In this document: one piece after another, positions 43,593-52,049 of the stretch
How the letters are laid out: every line of letters begins with the position of its first letter
How positions within the stretch are numbered: position 1 is the first letter of the stretch
From: CAYXVJ01 sp964558445
GTDB taxonomy: Bacteria > Bacillota > Clostridia > Saccharofermentanales > Fastidiosipilaceae
Assembly (NCBI GenBank): GCA_964558445.1
Contig: CAZLEA010000005.1
Location: forward strand, 24,282 to 88,281
DNA length: 64,000 nucleotides
Reading direction: 5' to 3'
Translations under genes and position numbers: made by a program
Notes under the pieces: generated by a model
What the model saw: the letters and a program-made list of their open reading frames with translations, nothing else
Database searches by the model: none
Told to the model about the DNA's origin: nothing

Positions 43593-44642
43593 TTATGCGC
43601 GCGGCGGTCCGACCGAGTCTCGTTCGTTCAGCGAGACCTTGACGACCTTGCGCAGACTCTGCCACTCGTCGTCGTTGCCTTGGAGCTCGATTTTGCGAAG
43701 GATATCGCGAACCGTGAATTCACACATACCCTCGCGATCCACCGCTACCGTCGTCAACTGAGGCGTCGTCATCTCGGCATAGATCGAATCGTCGAAGCCG
43801 ACAATCGACATATCCTCCGGCACACGAATCCCCTTCTCCTGCAGATCCTTCATCAGCATGTAAGCCGTCTCGTCGCTGTTGCAGAACAGTGCGGTTGGCA
43901 TATCCTCCGGCAGCTGCATGTCAATGTAGATGCCTGCTCCATCGCGATCCTCGATCAGGGCCTCGTAGTGATCCGTAAGCCCGTATTGAATCAAGGCCTT
44001 GTGGTAGCCGAGGTAGCGATCCATGATACTGGTCGTCTGATGAATCGAGCCGACGTAGGCGATCTTCTTGTGACCGTTCTTGATCAGAAGTTCTGTTGCG
44101 AGGAAGCCGCCTGTGATGTTGTCCTGGACGATAGCGTCCTCATCCGGCAGCGAATAGCTGAAGTCCACGCAGATGAGCGGGACCTGATGCGCGTTTAGCA
44201 TCTCCAGATAGTCGAGGCTGAATTGGCCGAGTACGATCACGCCGGCGACATGATCTCGGAGGAGGAAGTGTGGTGCTTTGCAGAGCTTCTCCTCACCGCT
44301 TGAGATGATCTCCACAATACCGAAGTGTCCGCGTTCCACAAGCTCCTTGACCAGCATCTGATAGAGGTCGAAGTAGAACGAATTACTGTTCTGGAAGTAG
44401 TGTTTGGCGACCAGGATACCGATGTTCAGATTCTGCTTCTCCTCGCGCTTGGCTTGTTCGGCCGCGACGAGTCTGTGACTCTCCGGATGTACGTAACCGA
44501 GCTTATCCGCCCACTCCATAATCTGCTCCCGCAGCTCCGGACCGACCCCATCCTTACCCGTCAGTGCCTTCGATACCGTCACCACGCTGACGTCCAGACG
44601 TGCTGCGATATCGGCCATGGTGACCTTTTTTCTTCGATTCAT
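43593..44642 (-). CDS. LacI-family transcriptional regulator
   Basis: 349 residues. HTH VTMADIAARLDVSVVTVSKALTGKDGVG (about 7-34) with hinge helix, then a sugar-sensor domain (LNIGILVAKHYFQNSNSFYFDLYQMLV; MSIVGFDDSIYAEMTTPQLTTV). GGGGGAG precedes ATG 44642. It sits upstream of GH130 on the same strand and has a perfect palindrome in its own promoter, so autoregulation and control of GH130 are likely. Confidence 0.93.
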   Translation of the reverse strand: MNRRKKVTMADIAARLDVSVVTVSKALTGKDGVGPELREQIMEWADKLGYVHPESHRLVAAEQAKREEKQNLNIGILVAKHYFQNSNSFYFDLYQMLVKELVERGHFGIVEIISSGEEKLCKAPHFLLRDHVAGVIVLGQFSLDYLEMLNAHQVPLICVDFSYSLPDEDAIVQDNITGGFLATELLIKNGHKKIAYVGSIHQTTSIMDRYLGYHKALIQYGLTDHYEALIEDRDGAGIYIDMQLPEDMPTALFCNSDETAYMLMKDLQEKGIRVPEDMSIVGFDDSIYAEMTTPQLTTVAVDREGMCEFTVRDILRKIELQGNDDEWQSLRKVVKVSLNERDSVGPPRA

Positions 44643-44687
44643 GTGAACTCCCCCTGCTTCTTCGTGTGCGAGATTCTACTTCTATTT

Positions 44688-44715
44688 AGTTTACTTTATT
44701 TTAAGTAAACGGCAA
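44688..44715 (-). promoter_or_regulatory. lacI-type promoter with embedded perfect operator
   Basis: GTTTACTT (44689-44696), six bases, AAGTAAAC (44703-44710): a perfect 22-bp dyad. It fills the spacer between TTGCCG (-35, 44710-44715) and TAAACT (-10, 44688-44693) of the regulator's own minus-strand promoter. Confidence 0.75.
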
Positions 44716-44904
44716 GTGTTCGCCATGAAATCCGACAGATTGCCCAACTCGCCTCGCCATATACTTCGCAATTGACAAGAGCTTAGCGCATCGGCGAATT
44801 GTGTACCGAGCACTCGTACCATCGCTTACTTGAATAGGAGGATGATCTTATTTATGCTTACACGTAACAGAATCGAAGCACGCAACCGCAGAAAGGATCT
44901 ATAT

Positions 44905-46176
44905 ATGGATTATCTAAGAAACCTGGGTAATACAATTCTCGGATCGATCCCCGGCCTCCTCGCCGCGATCGTCGTCCTACTCCTGGCACTGGTCACGGCA
45001 CAAGTCGCCAAGCTTGTCGTGACGAAGCTACTCAAGGCAAGCAAGCTCGATCAGAAGCTGGGACGAACTAGTGCAGACGAGAAGAAGAAGGATGTAGGTA
45101 CGGCAGGCTACATCGGCCGCCTGGCCTTCTTACTCGTGTTTGTCCTCTTCTTGCCTTCTGTATTCGGCTATCTTGGCCTCCAGGGCGTCGCGGCGCCCAT
45201 CAGCAACATGGTGAACACGATTGTCGGCTACCTGCCGAATCTCCTGGCAGCCGCCTTGATCTTGTTTATCGGTTTCTTTGTGGCTAAGATTATTCGCGAT
45301 CTGCTACTCCCCGCTCTTCGTCAAATCGGCTTGGACCGCTTCCAAGCACCGAAGACGGACACCAAGGATGCAGCACCCACAGCCAGGCTCTCGACCATCG
45401 TCGCCAACATCGTCTACATACTGATCTTGATCCCGATCGTCATCGCAGCTCTGCAGACGCTTCGGATCGATGCAATCTCGTTACCGGCGATCACGATGCT
45501 AAACCAGATCTTCGGCTTCATACCGCAACTACTGATGGCCATCGTCTTGATCAGCCTCGGCGCCTTCCTCGCCCGCTTCACCGGCAATCTCCTGACATCC
45601 GTCTTGGATGGTGTCGGTGCGGACCGCTGGCTCCAAGACTTGCTGCCAAGCGATGTTAAGGCTACGGCCTTCTCTCTCGCGAAGCTTGTCGGTCGCATCA
45701 CGCAGATCGTCATCTTGTTGTTCTTCATCGTCGAAGGTTTGAACGTCATCGAGCTCGAGATCCTACAGACGATCGGTACGGCGATCATCTCTTATCTGCC
45801 AAATGTCTTGATCTCTGTCTTGATTCTCGCAGCCGCGCTCTACCTGGCAACATGGCTTGAGGGGCTGATTCGGGCGAAATTCACACGCTCTGCAGGCCTC
45901 GCCACAGCAGCCAAGATCGCGGTCTTGATCCTCGCCCTCTTCGTAGTATTCGATCAACTCGGTATCGCCGATCAGACGATTAATCTAGCCTTCCGCTACT
46001 TGATGCTGGGGGTAGCCATAGCATTCTCTCTCGCCTTCGGACTTGGCGGACGAGACTTCGCCAGCCAGACGCTCGCCAAGCTTAGCAAGCGCGCAGATGA
46101 GGTAGCTAGCGACTATCGTGAGACACAACAGATTGCGGATGAAGTAAGTGAAGCGAACGAAGGACAAGACGCATGA
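44905..46176 (+). CDS. MscS-like mechanosensitive channel family membrane protein
   Basis: 423 residues. Several long hydrophobic helices: LAAIVVLLLALVTAQVAKLVV, LAFLLVFVLFLPSVFGYLGL, LLAAALILFIGFFVAKIIRDLLL and similar repeats after residues 170, 220, 290 and 350. The duplicated SIPGLLAAIVVL / YLPNLLAAALIL / FIPQLLMAIVLI / YLPNVLISVLIL pattern and the late AFGLGGRDFASQTLAKL Gly-rich pore-like segment mark the TM-helix repeat MscS-type family. Start 44905 has AAAGGA at seven bases and fits homologue length; ATG 44854, downstream of AGGAGG, is a real alternative. Confidence 0.85.
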   Translation: MDYLRNLGNTILGSIPGLLAAIVVLLLALVTAQVAKLVVTKLLKASKLDQKLGRTSADEKKKDVGTAGYIGRLAFLLVFVLFLPSVFGYLGLQGVAAPISNMVNTIVGYLPNLLAAALILFIGFFVAKIIRDLLLPALRQIGLDRFQAPKTDTKDAAPTARLSTIVANIVYILILIPIVIAALQTLRIDAISLPAITMLNQIFGFIPQLLMAIVLISLGAFLARFTGNLLTSVLDGVGADRWLQDLLPSDVKATAFSLAKLVGRITQIVILLFFIVEGLNVIELEILQTIGTAIISYLPNVLISVLILAAALYLATWLEGLIRAKFTRSAGLATAAKIAVLILALFVVFDQLGIADQTINLAFRYLMLGVAIAFSLAFGLGGRDFASQTLAKLSKRADEVASDYRETQQIADEVSEANEGQDA

Positions 46177-46730
46177 GCGATCCGATCCTAATCAACAGAG
46201 CCGAGCTCGAGCAAGCGATTCGGGAGGCCATGGGTCCGTATGCGATCCAGGTCTCCTTCTCGGATCAAGAGCTCATCTTCGGCGAGGGACAAACGAAGCG
46301 GGCGAACAAGATCATGGGCGCAGCCCTCTTAGCTCTCGGCCTGGGCCTCTATCTTGCGATTCTGCTCTACTTCAACGGTTTCTTCCTCCGTCTCGGTCTC
46401 GCACTCGTAGCAAGTCTTCTGCTCTACGTGGGCCTGTTCTTCATACGCTATACGCATATCGTGCTCCTCGATAATAAGAGTAGAACCGTCTCTATTAGAA
46501 CGAAGGACAAGCTCCATCGCTTCGCAGTATTCGATGATCTGGCTCATTTCAAAGACACCGACCACCGTCACCGAGGCCGCTACCGCGCCAGTGCGCTCAG
46601 CGTCGTCACCAAGGACTCGCGCGAGCTGCGCCTCTTCACTTATAAGAAGGGTAAGGTGGCAGAGAACTTCCCGAGCGAGATAAACCGCCTCCTCTGGACA
46701 TGGACGAAAGGACAGACCCGAAGCCTATGA
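46173..46730 (+). CDS. Two-helix membrane protein, unknown function
   Basis: 185 residues. Its ATG overlaps the channel stop by four bases (ATGA), so translation is coupled. An N-terminal soluble part, two close membrane segments (IMGAALLALGLGLYLAILLYF, LGLALVASLLLYVGLFF; about 47-92), then a C-terminal domain (IVLLDNKSRTVSIRTKDKLHRFAVFDD, SVVTKDSRELRLFTYKKG) with the look of a PH-like fold. No named family recognised. Coupled to the NUDIX gene by another four-base overlap. Confidence 0.85.
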   Translation: MSDPILINRAELEQAIREAMGPYAIQVSFSDQELIFGEGQTKRANKIMGAALLALGLGLYLAILLYFNGFFLRLGLALVASLLLYVGLFFIRYTHIVLLDNKSRTVSIRTKDKLHRFAVFDDLAHFKDTDHRHRGRYRASALSVVTKDSRELRLFTYKKGKVAENFPSEINRLLWTWTKGQTRSL

Positions 46731-47212
46731 GTAATTACATCCTGGATTTGCGCAAATCGGTAGGCAAACGCCCCCTCTTGCAGTGCGGAGCGAGCGTCAT
46801 CGCCGTAAACGAACGAGGCGAGATCCTCTTGCAGAAGCGAAGCGATGACGGCCACTGGGGCTACTGCGGCGGCTCCGTCGAGCTTGGCGAGATCGTGAGC
46901 GAGGCTGCCGCAAGAGAGTTCTTCGAAGAGTGCGGCCTCACGGCTAACAAGCTCGAGCTCTTCGACGTCTTCTCAGGGCCCGAGCTCCATCATATCTATC
47001 CGAACGGCGACGAGGTCCATAACATCGACCTCGTTTATATCTGCCAGGATTACTCGGGCGAGCTTCGTTTGGATCAAGACGAAGTCTTGGATCTGGCCTT
47101 CTTCCCGATCGATCAATTGCCAAGCCCCATCTTCGGACCCAATCGAACCGCACTCACGGCTTATCTGAAGTCTCGCGGCGTTGCGGATGCAAACCTCTGG
47201 CGCGTGTTATAA
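46727..47212 (+). CDS. NUDIX hydrolase
   Basis: 161 residues. A full Nudix box lies at residues 49-71 (GSVELGE, then AAAREFFEECGL) with the REFFEE metal-binding helix intact. Hydrolyses a nucleoside diphosphate derivative; the substrate cannot be read. Start 46727 is chosen because ATGA overlaps the upstream stop; an in-frame ATG at 46700 is possible. Confidence 0.92.
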   Translation: MSNYILDLRKSVGKRPLLQCGASVIAVNERGEILLQKRSDDGHWGYCGGSVELGEIVSEAAAREFFEECGLTANKLELFDVFSGPELHHIYPNGDEVHNIDLVYICQDYSGELRLDQDEVLDLAFFPIDQLPSPIFGPNRTALTAYLKSRGVADANLWRVL

Positions 47213-47213
47213 T
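47205..47213 (+). promoter_or_regulatory. Extended -10 promoter for the PBP gene
   Basis: TGTTATAAT, a consensus extended -10, overlapping the NUDIX stop region, about 115 bases before the PBP start. The leader between is GC-rich and may fold, but I recognise no known element. Confidence 0.5.
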
Positions 47214-47328
47214 ATCAATACGCTTTTTGCGTTTGTTTGGCCAGGCCACGAGCCGAGACGCGCGTAGCGCAGCTTGCAGCTAGATGCACGGGCGCGAAAC
47301 AAACGAGAGCCGGAGGATTTAAGCAATC

Positions 47329-49865
47329 ATGACTGATCAGCCAAATACACAGGGCCAAGACCCGTCCGAATACAAACCCGCGATCCGACCGATCAAGCAA
47401 GGCGACGAGCCGCGCGTGTTTCGCACGCACGACGATGTCACGAGCAGCGATACGGAGATCTCGAGGCAGCTTCGCCATACCAGCAGACCGGAGCGTGCGA
47501 CCGATGCGCAAGCCGGCACACAGATCGGCACAGAAGCCGCTAACGGAGCCGAAGCAGCTCGTAGCGCACAGCGCAGCGAGATGATGTCGGCTTATGTCGC
47601 GGGCTCTGCCATCAAGCGACGCGATCGAGAGGACAAGTTGATGGACGAAGTACTCCACCAGCTCTCTCCTGCAGATCGCAGACGCTACAAACGAGAACTG
47701 CTTCGCCTGCGCAAGAACCTGCGCAAGCGCGTGAGCGGCAAGCCGACCAGACCCGCCTTCTTACAGACGCCAAGCGAGATTGCCGGCCGTCTGATGGGCC
47801 GCGTTCTGAAGATTACGGCGCTGCTTCTGGCGACGATCATCTTCTTCGTCGGCGGCGTCGGCGGCGGTATGCTCCTCGCTTACTTCTCCTCGACCAGTAA
47901 GCTCGATCCGACCCTCTTGTCGGTCGGTTCCCAGACCTCCACCATGTATGGCGCGGACGGCGAGATCATCTCGATTTCGACCGGTGCGAGTAATACGGAT
48001 CGCGAATATGTCTCCATCTACGAAGTGAAGCATACCTATATCGACGAGGCCTTCATCGCTATCGAGGATGAGCGCTTCTACGACAACATCGGTATCGACC
48101 CCAGACGTATCGCGAGCGCGGTCGTCTCGGCGCTGGCCAACGGCGGTACGGCGACTCACGGCGGCTCGACCATCACGCAGCAGACCGTCAAGATGCTCAC
48201 CGGTAAGGACGAGATCTCCGCCTCCCGTAAGGTGCAGGAGTGGTACAACGCGATTCAGCTCAAGCAGGCGCTGACGGATGACGAGATCATGGAACTCTAC
48301 TTGAATCTCGTCCCGATGGCGAATTCCTACGTAGGTATCCAATCCGCCTCCAAGGCCTACTTCGATAAGAACGCCTCTGAGCTCAGCCTCGAAGAAGCGG
48401 CCTTCCTCGCCGGTATCCCGAAGGGGCCGTCGATCTACAATCCCTGGACCGAGACGGGCATGCGAAACGCCCTGCGCCGCCAGCGCATCGTCTTGTCCAA
48501 GATGTATGAGCTGATGATGATCACCGAGACAGAATACGAGCGTGCGCTGAATACAGAGCTTGTCTTCCGTCAGTCGGCGCCGAGTATCAGCGGTACGAGT
48601 ATTAACAGTTACTTTGCCGAATATGTCTACGAACAAGTCGTAACAGACCTCCAAGAGCAGAAGGGCTATACGCTCGAAGCCGCGCGTAACATCGTGTTCA
48701 ACGGCGGTGTAGAGATCTATACAACGTATGACGCGCATGTGCAGTCTTATGTCGACAAGACCTTCAATAAGTCGGAGCTCTTCGCAGCCGTGCCGAGTCG
48801 CTACGAGGGTCTGCCCGACTTGCCGCAAGCCGGTATGGCTATCATCGACAACGACACCGGCGCAGTCATCGCCATGGGCGGCGGCTTCGGTGAGAAGAGT
48901 GCGAACCTCGTGCTCAATCGCGCAACCGATATACAGCGTCAGCCCGGTTCCTCGTCCAAGCCACTAAACGTCTATGCGCCCGGTATCGAGATGAACAAGA
49001 TTACCGGAGCGACGATTATCACGGATGAGATGGTCTATCTGGACCCGGATAATCCCGATACACCCTACCCCAGAAACGCCTACTACCCCGAGTACCGCGG
49101 TGATATGACCGTGCGTAACGCGCTCAAGATCTCGAACAACGTACCGGCGGCCAAGGTCATGCTGGAGGTCGGCATCGACAACTCGCGCTACTATCTCGCC
49201 AAGGTCGGCATCGACCGTATCAACGACCCGGCGCAGATCTCGATGGCTGTCGGCGGCTTCTACGAGGGTATGTCGCCGCTTGAGATGGCCTCCGCCTTCT
49301 CCGTCTTCCCGAGTGGCGGCTTGTGGACCGAGTCCTACGCCTATACCAAGGTGCTGGATGTCAACGGTAACGAGCTGCTCACGAACGGCCCGGACTACCA
49401 AGTCGTCTATCGACCGGACACAGCCTTCATGATGAACAAGATCTTGGAAGAGACGCTGCTCGGTGCGAACAACGCCTTCTACTATGAGGGTTCTGCCTAT
49501 CTCTACGGTATGATCGAGAACGATAACGGTGAGACCATCGCCACGGCCGGTAAGACCGGTACGACAGACGACCAGAAGGATAAGTGGTTCGTCGCTTATA
49601 CGCCCTACTATACGGCAGCCGTCTGGTACGGCCTCGATACGCCGCGTGCGATTCCCGGCCCCGATAACGAGGGTGCCAAGCGCATCTTGATGGACGTCTT
49701 CGACAACCTGCATCACGACTATGCGGCCGCAGACTGGGAGAGGCCCGCGAACATCATCGCCCTCCAGATCGACGTCCGAACGGGTATGCTCGCAACCGAT
49801 GCCTGCCGCAGCAACAATCCGCTCAACGTCATCACGGAATACTTCGTGGCCGGTCATCCGCTGAC
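47329..49865 (+). CDS. Class A penicillin-binding protein (PBP1A type), 3' end in gap
   Basis: About 845 residues visible. Long charged cytoplasmic N-terminus (about 160 residues), one membrane segment (about 163-187), GT51 glycosyltransferase domain with catalytic Glu246 in AIEDERFYDN and GGSTITQQ, then transpeptidase domain with S541-SSK544, S602-N-N604 and K742-TG. Builds and crosslinks peptidoglycan. GGAGG precedes ATG 47329 with a longish spacer. The frame runs into the gap at 49866 after NVITEYFVAGHPLT; a C-terminal extension is expected beyond. Apparent continuation past the gap is antisense proB and not real. Confidence 0.95.
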
Positions 49866-49965
49866 NNNNNNNNNNNNNNNNNNNNNNNNNNNNNNNNNNN
49901 NNNNNNNNNNNNNNNNNNNNNNNNNNNNNNNNNNNNNNNNNNNNNNNNNNNNNNNNNNNNNNNNN
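49866..49965. other. Scaffold gap (100 N) between convergent PBP and proB
   Basis: Exactly 100 N, no flank overlap. Hides both gene ends and possibly further genes such as proA. Confidence 0.98.
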
Positions 49966-50768
49966 CCCAAGAGTATATCCGCGAGCAGGTCGGGCCTATG
50001 TCCTTGTGTGATCAGCATATCGATACCGGCACGCCCCGCAAGCTTCGCCGCAAGCAGCTTCGTATACATGCCACCGGTGCCTCTGTCGCTACCGGCCTTA
50101 CCGCCCAGTGCCAGAATCTCCGGCGTGATCCGATCGACGTAGCTGATCAGTTTCGCCTCGCCGCAGTCCGCGCTGTTCGGGTCTCGATCATAGAGCCCGT
50201 CGATATCAGAGAACAAGATCAGAGCGTCCGCCGAGACGATGCGCGCCACGATGGCCGACAAGCTGTCGTTATCGCCAAACGAGCCGTTATGCAGCAGCTC
50301 CCTGGTTGAGACCGTATCGTTCTCGTTGACGATCGGGATCACGCGCTTGGCGATCAGCGCCTCAAACGTGTTCTCGATATTGAAGCGGCTGTCCTCATCG
50401 TCCACATCGTCCTTGGTCAGGAGAATCTGACCGACGATATGCCCGTACTCCGAGAGGATGCGCCCGTACAGATTCATCATATCTGCCTGACCGATCGCAG
50501 CCATCGCCTGCTTCTCCGGTAAGCTCGTGGGCCTAGACTCCTCACGCAGCTTGCGCATGCCGATGGCGACGGCGCCGGAGGAGACGATGATCATCTCTTT
50601 GCCCTGATTCATCTGATTGGCCACTGCCCGACACAAGCGCTCGATATTATCCAGATCTGCCGATCCGTCCGGGTAGGTGATGGTTGACGTACCGATCTTC
50701 ACGACGATACGCTTGGCCTCCTGTAGACGAAGACGCGCTGCCTGCTCACGCTCCACTTGATTCTCCAT
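49966..50768 (-). CDS. proB: Glutamate 5-kinase, C-terminus in gap
   Basis: About 267 residues visible. First step of proline synthesis, phosphorylating glutamate. VVKIGTSTITYPDGSADLDNIERL, MIIVSSGAVAIGM, VIPIVNENDTVSTREL, SFGDNDSLSAIVARIVSADALILFSDIDGLYDRDP and GTGGMYTKLLAAKLAGRAGIDMLI are family signatures of the amino-acid-kinase domain. GGGAGG precedes ATG 50768. The frame enters the gap near the end of the kinase domain, so a PUA domain may or may not follow. Confidence 0.95.
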
Positions 50769-50896
50769 AACAACCTCCCCTTCCACAAGACCTCGGCCCT
50801 GTTGGATGTATCATAGCTTTTTTGATGCACTTATTGTAGCCTATATTCCATTGTATAATGAAGGACGATCGGGTGCGCCCCGAAGCGGAGGTTTCT

Positions 50897-51391
50897 ATGA
50901 AGAAGAGAATGGATTATATCAGCTGGGATGAGTATTTCATGGGTGTGGCGCTCTTGGCCGCGATGCGCAGCAAGGATCCGAATACACAAGTCGGCGCCTG
51001 CATCGTGAATCAAGACAAGAAGATCATGTCGACAGGCTACAACGGCATGCCAACCGGTATCTCGGATGATGACTTCCCTTGGGACAGAGAGGGTGACTTC
51101 CTCGAGACCAAGTACCCCTATGTCTGCCACGCTGAGCTCAACGCCATCTTGAATCAACCGGGCATCAGCCTCAAGGGCTGTTCGATCTATGTCGCCCTCT
51201 TCCCCTGCAACGAGTGCTGCAAGGCAATTATCCAATCGGGCATCGGCGAGGTCGTCTATCTCTCGGACAAGTACGCACACACGGACGGCACGATTGCATC
51301 CAGGCGGATGTTCGAGGCGGCCGGTGTCAAGCTTCGCCGGATGAATCCAGGTCGCAGCGGACTCGCACTAAGTTTCGACGTTGACGCTTAA
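50897..51391 (+). CDS. dCMP deaminase (ComEB family)
   Basis: 164-residue zinc enzyme converting dCMP to dUMP for dTTP synthesis. Zinc ligands His78 and Cys104/Cys107 with catalytic Glu80 lie in VCHAELNAI and FPCNECC. GYNGMPTGISDDDFPW is the substrate loop. GGAGG is seven bases before ATG 50897; a TATAAT at 50854-50859 probably belongs to its promoter. Confidence 0.95.
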   Translation: MKKRMDYISWDEYFMGVALLAAMRSKDPNTQVGACIVNQDKKIMSTGYNGMPTGISDDDFPWDREGDFLETKYPYVCHAELNAILNQPGISLKGCSIYVALFPCNECCKAIIQSGIGEVVYLSDKYAHTDGTIASRRMFEAAGVKLRRMNPGRSGLALSFDVDA

Positions 51392-51446
51392 GCGTTTCGG
51401 ATGAACCATTCCCCCCCTTATTAGTTATGCAAAGGAGAACACAAGC

Positions 51447-52031
51447 ATGATCAACATGGAGAAGATCGACGCCGTCATCGCCGCAACCGGTTGCGATTAC
51501 CCGACGGTACGTCAAGCACTGCTTGCTACAAACGGCGACGTCAGAGAGGCGATCCGCCTGCTCTTAGGCGACGGAGAACAGGCCACGGCGTCCGAACAGG
51601 CGAAACAGGCCGAACAGGATGCGGACCAAACGGACCAAACAGACCGAGCAGACCAAGAGAGTAAGAAGAGCGGTCGCAAGGCCGACTACCACGCCCAGCT
51701 AGACGATATCGTCAACACGATCAAGGAGATCTGGCAGACCGGTAACGCAAGCTCGCTCATCGTAGAGAAGGACGGTAAGACCATCCTCAACCTGTCGCTT
51801 ACAGTCAGCGCGTTTGTGCTGATACTAGCACCCTTCATCTCTCTTATCGGACTCGGCACCGCCATCTTGACCGAATACAAGATCAGTATTCGTATGGTCA
51901 ACGGCGAGGTGATCGACGTGCTGGCATATAATCTGCAGCATGGCGGCTCGAGGCAGCGCTATCAGGCGGGAGATGCCACGGATGCAAGCGCAGATGCAAG
52001 CGCGGATGCAAGCGACAACACTGACTTGTAG
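51447..52031 (+). CDS. UBA-like plus DUF4342 membrane-associated protein
   Basis: 194 residues. An N-terminal UBA-like helical bundle (IDAVIAATGCDYPTVRQALLATNGDVREAIRLLL in outline, as in EF-Ts), an acidic Gln/Asp/Glu-rich linker, then a DUF4342 domain (DIVNTIKEIWQTGNASSLIVEKDGK, hydrophobic VSAFVLILAPFISLIGLGTAI) and an Asp/Ala/Ser tail encoded by 12-base tandem repeats. AAAGGAG precedes ATG 51447. Function unknown; the family is recurrent in Bacillota. Confidence 0.85.
   Translation: MINMEKIDAVIAATGCDYPTVRQALLATNGDVREAIRLLLGDGEQATASEQAKQAEQDADQTDQTDRADQESKKSGRKADYHAQLDDIVNTIKEIWQTGNASSLIVEKDGKTILNLSLTVSAFVLILAPFISLIGLGTAILTEYKISIRMVNGEVIDVLAYNLQHGGSRQRYQAGDATDASADASADASDNTDL
51981..52016 (+). 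repeat. Three 12-bp tandem repeats
   Basis: GATGCAAGCGCA, GATGCAAGCGCG, GATGCAAGCGAC in tandem, coding the Asp-Ala-Ser-Ala tail of the DUF4342 protein. Copy number is likely to vary between strains. Confidence 0.9.
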
Positions 52032-52049
52032 TAGAAAGCGATTAGACTT

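Noticed and set aside
49966..50142. Apparent continuation of the PBP frame past the gap
   Set aside because: The bases are antisense to the proB kinase domain; the frame joins only because the gap is exactly 100 N.
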